Shown here in pieces: positions 10,291 to 18,534 of a DNA stretch of 59,711 bases. This DNA is from an uncultured Collinsella sp. (GTDB lineage: Bacteria > Actinomycetota > Coriobacteriia > Coriobacteriales > Coriobacteriaceae). The stretch is from the NCBI GenBank assembly GCA_900759565.1, contig CAAEVV010000032.1:1-59711 (forward strand). Reading direction: 5' to 3'. The notes beneath the pieces are model-generated. The model was not told the DNA's origin. It searched no databases and saw only the letters and a program-made list of their open reading frames with translations. The position numbers and the translations under genes were made by a program. The stretch's first letter is position 1, and every line of letters starts with the position of its first letter.

Positions 10291-11197
10291 CGTGGGCTAC
10301 TCCTTCAAAGAGGCAATCAGCCACTTCTTCCGTAACTGGACTACCTCGCTCGGCGCCGTCATCACGATCTTCCTTTCGCTGTTTATCATCGGCCTGTTCA
10401 TCATGGGCTCCGCGGTGCTGAACTCCGTGATCGGCACCGTCGAGGATCAGGTTGTCATCAACGCGTTCATTAGTGATGACGCCGATCAGGCTGATGTTCA
10501 GGCTTTTGAGGCCGAGCTTAAGACGTGGAATAACGTCAAGTCCGTGACCTATAAGGACAAGGACGACGCGAAGGCCGAGTATTCGAGCAAGATGTCGGGC
10601 AACGCCGACGCCACCATGAGCGCGCTCGATGGCCAGAACCCGCTGCCGGCTTCCTTCGCTATTGAGATGGACGATCCGTCCAAGGTCGAGAGCACGGCAG
10701 AGAAGCTCAAGAAGGATGCCGATTTCCAGAAGATCGTGGATGACGGCGACGTCAACGCGAGCGTGCTGTACGGCCAGGAGGCAGTGAGCCGCCTGTTCCA
10801 GGTGACCAACTACATCCGCATCGCCGCCGTGGTGCTCGTTGGCCTTCTGACCTTTATCGCTTTCATCTTCATCAACAACACGATTCGCCTATCCATCACG
10901 GCGCGTCGTCGTGAGATTGCGATTATGCGTCTGGTCGGCGCCAGCAACGGCTTCATTCGCGGCCCGTTTATCACCGAGGGCGTACTGCAGGCCATTTTGG
11001 GCTCGTTGCTTTCCATCGGCGTTCTGGAGCTGCTGCGCAACCTGATGATTCCGCGTCTGCAGGAGAGCATCGGCTGGATGTCGTTTGCCCTGCCGATGCA
11101 GTACTACTTGGTGACCTATGCTGCGCTGATTCTGGTCGGCGTGATTATCGGTTTCTTTGGTTCTGCCATCGCCATGCGCCGCTACCTGCGCGTGTAG
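10277..11197 (+). CDS. ftsX: Cell division permease-like protein FtsX
   Basis: A 306-residue membrane protein with the FtsX topology: one helix near residues 25-50, an extracytoplasmic domain of about 130 residues (with the segments WNNVKSVTYKDKDDAK and NPLPASFAIEMDDPS typical of actinobacterial FtsX), then three helices. The C-terminal FtsX domain contains RRREIAIMRLVGASNGFIRGPF, split here as RRREIAIMRLVGAS and NGFIRGPF, which contacts FtsE. It transmits ATPase activity to cell-wall hydrolases outside the cell. The ATG lies inside the end of ftsE. Confidence 0.95.
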   Translation: MAPTNVGYSFKEAISHFFRNWTTSLGAVITIFLSLFIIGLFIMGSAVLNSVIGTVEDQVVINAFISDDADQADVQAFEAELKTWNNVKSVTYKDKDDAKAEYSSKMSGNADATMSALDGQNPLPASFAIEMDDPSKVESTAEKLKKDADFQKIVDDGDVNASVLYGQEAVSRLFQVTNYIRIAAVVLVGLLTFIAFIFINNTIRLSITARRREIAIMRLVGASNGFIRGPFITEGVLQAILGSLLSIGVLELLRNLMIPRLQESIGWMSFALPMQYYLVTYAALILVGVIIGFFGSAIAMRRYLRV

Positions 11198-11221
11198 GCA
11201 TGCCTGGAATTCATCCCTTCC

Positions 11222-11255
11222 AACGGGTCGTCTCTTATGGGGCGGCCCGTTTTTT
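11222..11255 (+). terminator. Terminator of ftsEX
   Basis: AACGGGTCGTCTC pairs with GGGGCGGCCCGTT with minor wobble, followed by a run of six T. Confidence 0.88.
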
Positions 11256-11332
11256 GATCCCTAGGGGACGGCAGGAAAGCGAATCATTTGGGTAGACTCT
11301 TTGGAGTTCGCAATCGATAGTTAGGAGGCGCC

Positions 11333-13468
11333 ATGGGGCGCAATAACAAGCATAAGCGTGGAGCTCGCAATAAGCGCGGGCCGGTGCGCAGCGAACGCCG
11401 TCCGAGCCTGACCGGGCGCGTGCAGCTCCATGAGCACAGTGCCTATGTCATAACCGAGAATGGCGACTACAAGGTCATGGGTCGCGGCAAGCGTGAGATC
11501 ATGGACGGCGATACCGTTGCCGTGAGCATTAAGAACAGCCCGCATGGCGAGCGTCGCGCCGTGATCGAGGGCGTGGTTGAGCGCGCAGCTATAAGCGTGG
11601 TGGGCACGTACCAGACCGCCGGTCCGCTCGGTGTGATTGAGCCGCTCGATTCGCGCCTGAAGGCCGACTTCTTCATTTTGCCCGAGGATGCCTCGGCGGA
11701 TCGTCTGGGTGTCCACCCGGGTGATGCTGTTGTCGCGCGCATTTTGACCTACCCGACGCGCCTGGAATCGGGCACTGTGACGATCGAACGCCGCATTGGC
11801 GGAGATGACGCGCCCGATTTGGGCGTTCAATATGTGATGGCGCGTTACGGCTATACCGATAGCTATCCCGAGGCCGCGCTAGACGAGGCCGAGGGGCTTT
11901 CGCTCGATGTGTCCGCGGCGCTTAAGGACCCGCTCCGCCGCGATCTGCGCGACCGCTTTGTCATCACGATCGACCCGGTCGACGCGCGCGACTTTGACGA
12001 TGCCATTTCGCTGGAGCGCACGCCCGATGGTGGCTACAAGCTGGGTGTGCATATCGCCGACGTTTCACACTATGTGGCTTGGGACGGGCATATCGATCTT
12101 GAGGCTCGCCATCGCACGACATCGGTGTATCTGGCCGATCGCGTGCTTCCCATGCTGCCCGAACGCCTGTCCTGTGACCTGTGCTCGCTTCGCCCTGACG
12201 AGGACCGTCTTGCGTTTACCGTCGATATCGAGCTCGATGCGCAGGGCCGCGTGCGGCATTACGATCCGTACCCCAGCGTGATTCGCTCGCGTGTGCGTAT
12301 GGACTATGACGGCGCCGAGGCTCTGCTGGTGCGTGCCGGCGCGGTTGAGTATTCGGTGCTGGAGGGTGCGGCCGAGGATGTTGCGGCTGCCGAGACCTCG
12401 CGCGAGGAAGCGCTTGAGCGCGGTCTTGCGTGCGAGGAGGCCGCCCGCGGCTACAACGTCGACCTCGGCGATTTCCTTGTCGCCGCTAACGAGCTCGCCG
12501 AACTCCGCCGTCGTATTCGTCGCGCCCGCGGCTCAGTCGATTTTGACACGGCCGAGATTCGCGCTCTGTTGGATGAGGACGGAGTACCCGTGCAGATTGT
12601 GGCGCGTGAGCGTTCGTGTGCCACGTCGCTTATCGAGGAAGCCATGCTGCTCGCCAACGAGTGCGTTGCAGAGTGGCTGGCAGACCGTGATATCGAGGCC
12701 TGCTATCGCGTGCATGAGGATCCGAGCCCCGATAGCCTGCACGGTGCCGCCGTTGCGCTGGCGCAGCTAGGCATCATCGACGATCGCCGTGCTGCCGGTA
12801 TTGCCCTGGGGAGCCCCGATGAGCTGCAGGCTGCAGTTGATGCTGCCGCCGGTACGGCCAACGCACCGCTCGTTAACACGCTGCTTCTGCGCAGCATGCA
12901 GCGCGCGCTGTACAAGCCGCGCAACGAGGGCCACTTTGCGCTCGCCGCGCCGTGCTACTGTCACTTTACGAGCCCCATCCGTCGCTACCCTGATCTGGTG
13001 GTGCACCGCGTGCTCAAACTGCAGTTGGCCTATGAGCAGCTCGGCGGCAAGGACGCCTTGGTCCGTACGCCGTGGCTAATCGGCAAGGGGCGCGAGTCGC
13101 TGCCGCGCATTCTGCCGCAGATCTGCCGCGCATGCAGCGATGCCGAGCGCGCGGCAGATGCCGCCAGCCATGCGACGCAAAAGATCAAGATTGCCCAGTA
13201 CTATGAGGACCGTCTAGGCGAGCGCTATGCCGGAACCGTCTCGTGGGTTAGCAGCATGGGCCTCTTTGTGCGCTTGGACCTGACGCAGGTCGAAGGCTTG
13301 GTTTCGATTAAGAGCCTGGGCAACGAGTGGTTCGAGTTCGACGAGGACGCGCTTACTCTGACGGGCGCCGACACAGGCACCCGTTACGAGCTGGGGCAGC
13401 GCGTGATTATCGAGGTCTCACGTGTCAATACCACGCGTGGGCACTTGGACTTCAAGCTTATCCATTAG
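11333..13468 (+). CDS. rnr: Ribonuclease R (RNB/S1 3'-5' exoribonuclease)
   Basis: A 711-residue RNase II/RNB family enzyme that degrades structured RNA and takes part with SmpB-tmRNA in removing faulty mRNAs. A perfect RBS AGGAGG precedes ATG 11333. It has an N-terminal basic tail and cold-shock domains (residues 1-190), an RNB catalytic core with the metal-binding Asp cluster in ITIDPVDARDFDDAISLE, the segment SPIRRYPDLVVHR, and a C-terminal S1 domain (GTVSWVSSMGLFVRL). Its presence in the same window as smpB fits the trans-translation link, although the two are not adjacent. Confidence 0.95.
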   Translation: MGRNNKHKRGARNKRGPVRSERRPSLTGRVQLHEHSAYVITENGDYKVMGRGKREIMDGDTVAVSIKNSPHGERRAVIEGVVERAAISVVGTYQTAGPLGVIEPLDSRLKADFFILPEDASADRLGVHPGDAVVARILTYPTRLESGTVTIERRIGGDDAPDLGVQYVMARYGYTDSYPEAALDEAEGLSLDVSAALKDPLRRDLRDRFVITIDPVDARDFDDAISLERTPDGGYKLGVHIADVSHYVAWDGHIDLEARHRTTSVYLADRVLPMLPERLSCDLCSLRPDEDRLAFTVDIELDAQGRVRHYDPYPSVIRSRVRMDYDGAEALLVRAGAVEYSVLEGAAEDVAAAETSREEALERGLACEEAARGYNVDLGDFLVAANELAELRRRIRRARGSVDFDTAEIRALLDEDGVPVQIVARERSCATSLIEEAMLLANECVAEWLADRDIEACYRVHEDPSPDSLHGAAVALAQLGIIDDRRAAGIALGSPDELQAAVDAAAGTANAPLVNTLLLRSMQRALYKPRNEGHFALAAPCYCHFTSPIRRYPDLVVHRVLKLQLAYEQLGGKDALVRTPWLIGKGRESLPRILPQICRACSDAERAADAASHATQKIKIAQYYEDRLGERYAGTVSWVSSMGLFVRLDLTQVEGLVSIKSLGNEWFEFDEDALTLTGADTGTRYELGQRVIIEVSRVNTTRGHLDFKLIH

Positions 13469-13493
13469 CCAAATCCCGACTCATGGTGGAGGA

Positions 13494-13525
13494 GCGGAGG
13501 GCGGCCTTTCGGGACCGCCCTCCGC
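13494..13525 (+). terminator. Hairpin after rnr, probable terminator
   Basis: GCGGAGGGCGG pairs with CCGCCCTCCGC (11 bp). The U-run is weak ('atttgaatt'). Confidence 0.65.
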
Positions 13526-13587
13526 ATTTGAATTGTGGCCACCTTACCGTCTGCCTGGCTGCCCGCTTGCCTGCTATTTGGGAGGTA

Positions 13588-13626
13588 AAACCTACCAAAA
13601 TAAACCTGTCCCTTTTTGGCAGGTTT
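13588..13626. repeat. Intergenic hairpin repeat, AACCTGTCCC type, copy 2
   Basis: AAACCTG (13602-13608) and CAGGTTT (13620-13626) bracket 'tccctttttgg'. The sequence from 'acctaccaaaat' onward matches 1389-1424. The element ends only about 20 bases before the recombinase start. Confidence 0.65.
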
Positions 13627-13645
13627 ACAAGAAAGCGGGGATGAG

Positions 13646-14251
13646 ATGGCGACGGTGTACGGTTATGCGCGGGTGAGTTCGCGCGATCAAAATCTTAATC
13701 GGCAGCTGGATGCGCTGGGCGCCTATGGTGTGGGCTCGGCGAATATTTATGCCGACCATGCGAGCGGCAAGGACTTCGATCGGCCGCATTATCGCGAGCT
13801 GCTACACGTCCTGGGAGACGGGGACGTGCTGGTGGTGCTTTCTATCGACCGACTTGGCCGTAATTACTCCGAGATTCTTGAGGAATGGCGACGCATTACC
13901 AAGGAGCTCGGGGTTGCCATTGTGGTGTTGGACATGCCATTGCTTGACACGCGCGCCAGGGCCAGCGGCGCGCCGGATGTGACCAACGCCCTGATTGCCG
14001 ATATTGTGCTGCAACTGCTGAGCTACGTGGCGCAGGTGGAGCGCGAGAATATCCATCGGCGCCAGGCGGAGGGAATTGCAGCGGCGCGGGCGCGAGGGGT
14101 CCGTTTCGGTCGACCTCGCAAGCCGTGCCCTCCTCAGTTTGAGCTGGTGCGCGATAGCTATGAGGCGGGCGATATTACCCGCAGCCAGGCAGCAAAGTGC
14201 CTGGGCGTGTGCGTGGGGACGTTCGATCGCTGGATGCGCGAGGCGGGGTAG
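13646..14251 (+). CDS. Serine recombinase / resolvase family protein
   Basis: A 201-residue small serine recombinase. N-terminal catalytic domain: VYGYARVSSRDQNLNRQL with the expected nucleophile Ser11, SIDRLGRNYSEI carrying the conserved DRLGR Arg, and the long E helix with QVERENIHRRQAEGI. Residues 155-201 form a Hin/resolvase-type HTH (DITRSQAAKCLGVCVGTFDRWM). ATG 13646 is chosen from context; the RBS (GGGG at 13637-13640) is weak. The length fits resolvases and invertases rather than large integrases. No transposon genes, res site or invertible segment are recognised nearby, so its substrate is unknown; adjacent repeats are candidates. Confidence 0.9.
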   Translation: MATVYGYARVSSRDQNLNRQLDALGAYGVGSANIYADHASGKDFDRPHYRELLHVLGDGDVLVVLSIDRLGRNYSEILEEWRRITKELGVAIVVLDMPLLDTRARASGAPDVTNALIADIVLQLLSYVAQVERENIHRRQAEGIAAARARGVRFGRPRKPCPPQFELVRDSYEAGDITRSQAAKCLGVCVGTFDRWMREAG

Positions 14252-14357
14252 GGGTTTGCGTCGCTTTGGCGCTTCCTGTTGCGATTCAAATTTTGATACG
14301 GTGACGATGTCATTTGGGGCTACACTCGCTCATATTTAAAAAGACGGAGGTTGGCCT

Positions 14358-14939
14358 TTGGCGTACATGAAGATAATAATCGGGTGGACCGCGATCGCTC
14401 TGTTCGCCGCAACGCTGGCGGGCATCTGGGTGCTGACGGAGCAAAACGCAGTGCAGACGTCGTTGCTGAGCGAGTCCACCGCGCGCGTGGTGGAGGGTCA
14501 GGCTGCGAGCGTTCAGGCTACCGGCATCACGGGTGAAACTCAGGCGGGGGACGGCATGACTGAGAGCACCAATCCGGCTGCCTCGACGGTCCAGCCTGGT
14601 CGACTTGCTTCCATTCGCATGTGGGTGGGCACAAACGTCCGTCGCGTTGCCCATACCGTAGAGTTTTTCTTCGTCGGATTGTTCGCCTCCGTGGTCGTGG
14701 TTTGCTTTTCCAGGCGTCCGTGGAGCGTATGCTCCCGTTGCGTGCCCGTATTGCTCTTTTGCGCCGCCTGCTCCGTTGGCGATCAGGTACATAAGATCTT
14801 TGTTCCCGGCAGGCATTTCGACGTTACCGATTTAGGATTCGATGCTGCGGGCTATGTCACCGCCATGCTGTTGGTATTGCTGGCGGCGGCGTTGGTGCGC
14901 CATGCGACTCGGCCGATCGGCGCCCATGCGAGGCGCTAG
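14358..14939 (+). CDS. VanZ-like family membrane protein
   Basis: A 193-residue protein starting at TTG 14358, which is placed 7 bases after GGAGG (14346-14350); ATG 14367 is the alternative. It has an N-terminal transmembrane helix, a Thr/Gln/Ala-rich external loop (residues 30-85), and a C-terminal VanZ-like part: HTVEFFFVGLFASVVVV, then SVGDQVHKIFVPGRHFDVTD, a pattern typical of VanZ (D..H..fvpgR...D), then a last helix. VanZ proteins raise teicoplanin resistance by an unknown mechanism; most homologues have no assigned role. Confidence 0.78.
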   Translation: MAYMKIIIGWTAIALFAATLAGIWVLTEQNAVQTSLLSESTARVVEGQAASVQATGITGETQAGDGMTESTNPAASTVQPGRLASIRMWVGTNVRRVAHTVEFFFVGLFASVVVVCFSRRPWSVCSRCVPVLLFCAACSVGDQVHKIFVPGRHFDVTDLGFDAAGYVTAMLLVLLAAALVRHATRPIGAHARR

Positions 14940-15020
14940 CCGGTAACAAACCCGTTTCTGATAATGCGACCTTGTTGAATTATTTTGTGTCGCGCGTATT
15001 TCCGAGCGGTCGGATTTGAG

Positions 15021-15047
15021 GGGCGAGCGGTAGAACGCTCGCCCTTT
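15021..15047 (+). terminator. Terminator-like hairpin before the mur cluster
   Basis: GGGCGAGCG (15021-15029) pairs with CGCTCGCCC (15036-15044), then TTT. Confidence 0.7.
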
Positions 15048-15143
15048 GTGCGCCACGATGCGGCACAATGTACCGCAAAAGCTGTTTGTATCCGGTACGA
15101 ATCGTTCGTTGGTCTTTAATTCTTCTCAACGGAGGTGTTTGAG

Positions 15144-15995
15144 ATGGCAAACGGATTGCTTTTGCGGCTTCGCGAGCGTGAGCTCAGCGCGAGCCCGGCG
15201 GAACGCAATGTCATCGCATATGTAAGCGCTCATCCGCACGAGGTGGTCGGGCTGTCCGTCCGCGGTCTTGCCGATGTCACGTTCTCCTCGCCCTCGAGTA
15301 TTTTGCGCTTTTGCAAGCGTTTGGGTTTTGCGGGCTACAAGGAGTTCCAGCGCGAACTGATTGCCGAGCTGGCGCTCTTAGGCGACAAGAAAGACGTAGC
15401 CCTCGAGGACATCTCCATGGATGACAGCGTCGAACGTATCGTGGGGAAGGTGATGAAAAGCAACGTGCGCACGATCGAGGCGACGGCGCGAACGCTCGAT
15501 TACACCGTCTTGGAGCGATGCGCGGCCCGTCTTAAGCGGGCACGCGCGGTCAATCTGTTCGGTATTGGTGCCTCTCGTTTGGTCGCGCACGACCTGGCGC
15601 AAAAGCTCATGCGTGTCGACAAAGAGTGCCATCTGTACGACGACTGGCATGATCAGCTCTTATGTGCCAAGAACATGCATGAGGGCGATATGGCAATCGC
15701 CTTTAGCTACTCGGGCTTGACGCAAGAGGTGCTGGACTGCACCGCCGAGGCTCAACGCCACAACTGTCCCGTTGTGGCCGTTACTAAAGTAGATGGATCA
15801 TCCAAGCTTGCCACCATGGCCGATGCCGTGCTCGGCGTCGCTGCGAGTGAACCCTTGGTCCGCAGCGGTGCCATGGCTTCGCGTATGGCCCAGCTTATGG
15901 TTGTCGATGCCCTGTACGCTGCTTACGTTGCCAGCGACTACGAACGGGCGACGCATGTCATAAAGCAAAACTACATCGAGAAACAGGAAAGATGA
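15144..15995 (+). CDS. MurR/RpiR family transcriptional regulator
   Basis: A 283-residue regulator; ATG 15144 follows GGAGG (15131-15135). Residues 1-75 are the RpiR HTH domain (LSVRGLADVTFSSPSSILRF, then CKRLGFAGYKEFQ). Residues 115-260 are a SIS sugar-phosphate-binding domain (NLFGIGASRLVAHDLAQKL, with AIAFSYSGLTQEVLDCTAEA). Its position as first gene before murQ and murP makes it the probable sensor of MurNAc-6-phosphate. An inverted repeat GTACCG (15070-15075) / CGGTAC (15093-15098) upstream is a possible operator. The stop TGA lies 10 bases before the murQ start. Confidence 0.9.
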   Translation: MANGLLLRLRERELSASPAERNVIAYVSAHPHEVVGLSVRGLADVTFSSPSSILRFCKRLGFAGYKEFQRELIAELALLGDKKDVALEDISMDDSVERIVGKVMKSNVRTIEATARTLDYTVLERCAARLKRARAVNLFGIGASRLVAHDLAQKLMRVDKECHLYDDWHDQLLCAKNMHEGDMAIAFSYSGLTQEVLDCTAEAQRHNCPVVAVTKVDGSSKLATMADAVLGVAASEPLVRSGAMASRMAQLMVVDALYAAYVASDYERATHVIKQNYIEKQER

Positions 15996-16005
15996 GGTGA
16001 ATGAA

Positions 16006-16929
16006 ATGCTCGATTTAACAAAATTCACGACCGAACAGCGTAACCAAAGGTCAATGGACCTCGATACGATGACATCGCTGCAAATCGTCACGACGATGAA
16101 CGATGAGGATCTTCGTGCCGTCCAGTCGGTCACGAAAGTGTTGCCCCAGGTTGCCATAGCAATCGACTGGGCTGCTGAGACACTCGAGCGCGGCGGGCGC
16201 GTCTTTTACATGGGCGCAGGCACCAGCGGTCGTCTGGGCGTACTCGACGCTTCGGAGTGTCCGCCCACGTTTGGCGTGTCACCCGATCTGATTGTCGGGC
16301 TCATTGCCGGAGGCGAGACGGCGTTTATCAAGGCTGTCGAAGGTGCCGAAGACAGCGAGGAGCTTGGCGCGAACGACCTACGAGAGCGTGGACTCTCGGA
16401 CAAGGATCTTGTCGTTGGCCTGGCGGCAAGCGGTCGTACTCCCTACGTGGTGGGCGGCCTTGTGTGCGCCAAGGCAACTGGGTGCAAGACCATTGCAATC
16501 GCCTGCAACCAAGGGTCGAAGATCGGGGAGAGCGCAGATCTTGCCATTGAACCCGTGCCCGGTCCCGAGGTGCTGACCGGCTCAACGAGGCTCAAGGCGG
16601 GAACGGTTCAAAAGCTCATTCTCAACATGATTTCGACCGGTGCCATGGTCAAGATTGGCAAGGTGTACCAAAACCTGATGGTCGATGTGCAGCAGACGAA
16701 CGAGAAGTTGGTGGTGCGCGGGCAGAACATCGTGATGGAGGCGACCGGCTGCACGCGCGAGCACGCTGTTCAGGCGCTTGCAGATGCCGGCGGCCACGTA
16801 AAAACCGCTATTGTCTCGGTACTGCTGAACTGCGATGCCGAGCAGGCTACGGTAGCTCTTGAGCGGGCGCGAGGCCATGTCCGTGCTGCGGTGAGTGGCC
16901 ATGAGAAGAGCAATGCCGATGCCCAATAG
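16006..16929 (+). CDS. murQ: N-acetylmuramic acid 6-phosphate etherase
   Basis: A 307-residue SIS-domain lyase that cleaves the lactyl ether of MurNAc-6-P to GlcNAc-6-P and D-lactate. N-terminal signature LTKFTTEQRNQRSMDLDTMT; SIS core with FYMGAGTSGRLGVLDASECP and the conserved GGETAFIKAVEGAEDSEE; C-terminal VVMEATGC-type segment (IVMEATGCTREHAVQAL). ATG 16006 is placed 8 bases after GAGG; GTG 15997 is the alternative. It lies between the regulator and the transporter, as in known MurNAc catabolic operons. Confidence 0.96.
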   Translation: MLDLTKFTTEQRNQRSMDLDTMTSLQIVTTMNDEDLRAVQSVTKVLPQVAIAIDWAAETLERGGRVFYMGAGTSGRLGVLDASECPPTFGVSPDLIVGLIAGGETAFIKAVEGAEDSEELGANDLRERGLSDKDLVVGLAASGRTPYVVGGLVCAKATGCKTIAIACNQGSKIGESADLAIEPVPGPEVLTGSTRLKAGTVQKLILNMISTGAMVKIGKVYQNLMVDVQQTNEKLVVRGQNIVMEATGCTREHAVQALADAGGHVKTAIVSVLLNCDAEQATVALERARGHVRAAVSGHEKSNADAQ

Positions 16930-16986
16930 GTGCGCGGCGTGAGCTGATATGACATCCAGACGAGATACCCAATACAAGGAGGAGTT

Positions 16987-18417
16987 ATGACGAACAAAGA
17001 GCTGGCTCAAAAGCTGCTGGACCTTTTGGGCGGTAAAGACAACGTGCTCGCAAACGCGGCGTGCATGACGCGCCTGCGCGTGACCGTCAAAGACACGGGC
17101 AACGTCGACACGGAGGGTATTAAGGCGCTCGACGGCGTGATGGGCCTGGTCGAGGACGACACGATGCAGATCGTGCTGGGTCCGGGCAAGGTGAATAAGG
17201 TGCTCGAGGAGTTCTCCAAGCTCACCGGCCTTGCGAAAGGCGTTGCTGACGAGAGCGTGGTTGACGCTGCGGCCACAAACAAGGCCGCGCAGAAGGCCAA
17301 GTACGAGTCTAAGCCGGTTCAGGCCTTCCTCAAGAAGATTTCCAATGTCTTCGTCGCCCTGCTTCCCGGCATCATTGCGGCTGGCCTCATCAACGGTATC
17401 TGCAACGTCATTAACGTCTCGACGGCAGGCGCGCTTGCAGGCGAGTGGTGGTACCAGGGCATTCGTTCCATGGGCTGGGCCCTGTTTGCCTATCTGCCCA
17501 TTTTGGTGGGCTATAACGCGGCACGTGAGTTTGGTGGCTCCGCTGCGCTGGGCGGCATCGCCGGCATGATGTGTATCGCCAACAGTGCCATGCCCCTGCT
17601 TGCGCCTGGCGCGGCTGATCCTGCCACTGCCATTCTGCTGCCGCTCACCAGTGCACAGTACAACCCCGCAGCGGGCGGCATGATCGCGGCTCTCATCGCT
17701 GGCGCATTTTTTGCCTGGATGGAGCGTCAGATTCGCAAGGTTATGCCCAACGCACTCGACACGTTCTTGTCCCCGCTGCTGGTGCTCATCATCGGCGCCT
17801 TTGCTCTGATGCTCGTCATCCAGCCGGTTGGCGCATGGCTGACGACTGCCATCTTTAGCGTTTTGACCTTTATCTTCGAGAAGCTGGGCGTCCTGGGCGG
17901 CTATATCCTGTCGGCAGGCTTCTTGCCGCTGGTGTCCGTCGGCCTGCATCAGGCGCTCACGCCGATCCACGCTATGCTCAACGATCCCGACGGAGCTACC
18001 AAGGGCATCAATTACCTGCTTCCCATCCTTATGATGGCTGGCGGCGGCCAGGTCGGTGCCGGTTTGGCGCTGTACTTTAAGACCAAGAACGCCAAGCTCA
18101 AGAAGTACGTCGCAGAGTCCATTCCCGTTGGAATCCTGGGTGTGGGCGAGCCTCTGATGTATGCTGTTACGCTGCCGCTCGTTCGTCCGTTTGTGACGGC
18201 CTGCCTGGGTGCCGGATTTGGCGGCGCGCTCGCGGCGCTGCTTCACATCGGCACGGTTTCTCAGGGCGTTTCCGGTCTGTTTGGCCTGCTGATCGTCGTT
18301 CCTGGCCAGCAGCTCGGCTACGTTGCCGCTATGCTGCTTGCCTATGCCGCCGGCTTTGTCCTGACGTGGTTCTTTGGCGTCGACGAGCAGAAGATCAACG
18401 AGTTCTTTGGCGAGTAG
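16987..18417 (+). CDS. murP: PTS EIIBC component, MurNAc type
   Basis: A 476-residue membrane permease that imports and 6-phosphorylates its sugar. An N-terminal EIIB domain carries the phosphorylated Cys26 in NAACMTRLRVTV, followed by a glucose-superfamily EIIC domain of about ten hydrophobic segments (residues 110-470) with GVGEPLMYAVTLPLVRP. There is no EIIA domain, as in E. coli MurP, so a separate EIIA must supply phosphate; one is encoded at 48349-48861. The MurNAc assignment comes from the murQ/murR/GH170 neighbours; the sequence alone would also allow sucrose or trehalose. RBS AGGAG precedes ATG 16987. Confidence 0.88.
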   Translation: MTNKELAQKLLDLLGGKDNVLANAACMTRLRVTVKDTGNVDTEGIKALDGVMGLVEDDTMQIVLGPGKVNKVLEEFSKLTGLAKGVADESVVDAAATNKAAQKAKYESKPVQAFLKKISNVFVALLPGIIAAGLINGICNVINVSTAGALAGEWWYQGIRSMGWALFAYLPILVGYNAAREFGGSAALGGIAGMMCIANSAMPLLAPGAADPATAILLPLTSAQYNPAAGGMIAALIAGAFFAWMERQIRKVMPNALDTFLSPLLVLIIGAFALMLVIQPVGAWLTTAIFSVLTFIFEKLGVLGGYILSAGFLPLVSVGLHQALTPIHAMLNDPDGATKGINYLLPILMMAGGGQVGAGLALYFKTKNAKLKKYVAESIPVGILGVGEPLMYAVTLPLVRPFVTACLGAGFGGALAALLHIGTVSQGVSGLFGLLIVVPGQQLGYVAAMLLAYAAGFVLTWFFGVDEQKINEFFGE

Positions 18418-18484
18418 TTTGATATCGCGAGCCGTGTTGCTCAGGGCTCGCGGCGCGCGGCAGATTTCTTGATGATATGGTTGT

Positions 18485-18518
18485 GCCGGCGGGGCTAACT
18501 GCTCCGCCGGCCTTTTTT
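18485..18518 (+). terminator. Strong terminator between murP and the GH170 gene
   Basis: GCCGGCGGGGC pairs with GCTCCGCCGGC across a 5-nt loop, then CTTTTTT. It lies 3 bases before the next gene's RBS (AGGAG 18521-18525). A second hairpin, CGCGAGCC/GGCTCGCG, lies at about 18426-18452. Expression of the last gene is therefore probably attenuated relative to murQP or depends on readthrough. Confidence 0.85.
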
Positions 18519-18534
18519 AAAGGAGCGTTGAAGC

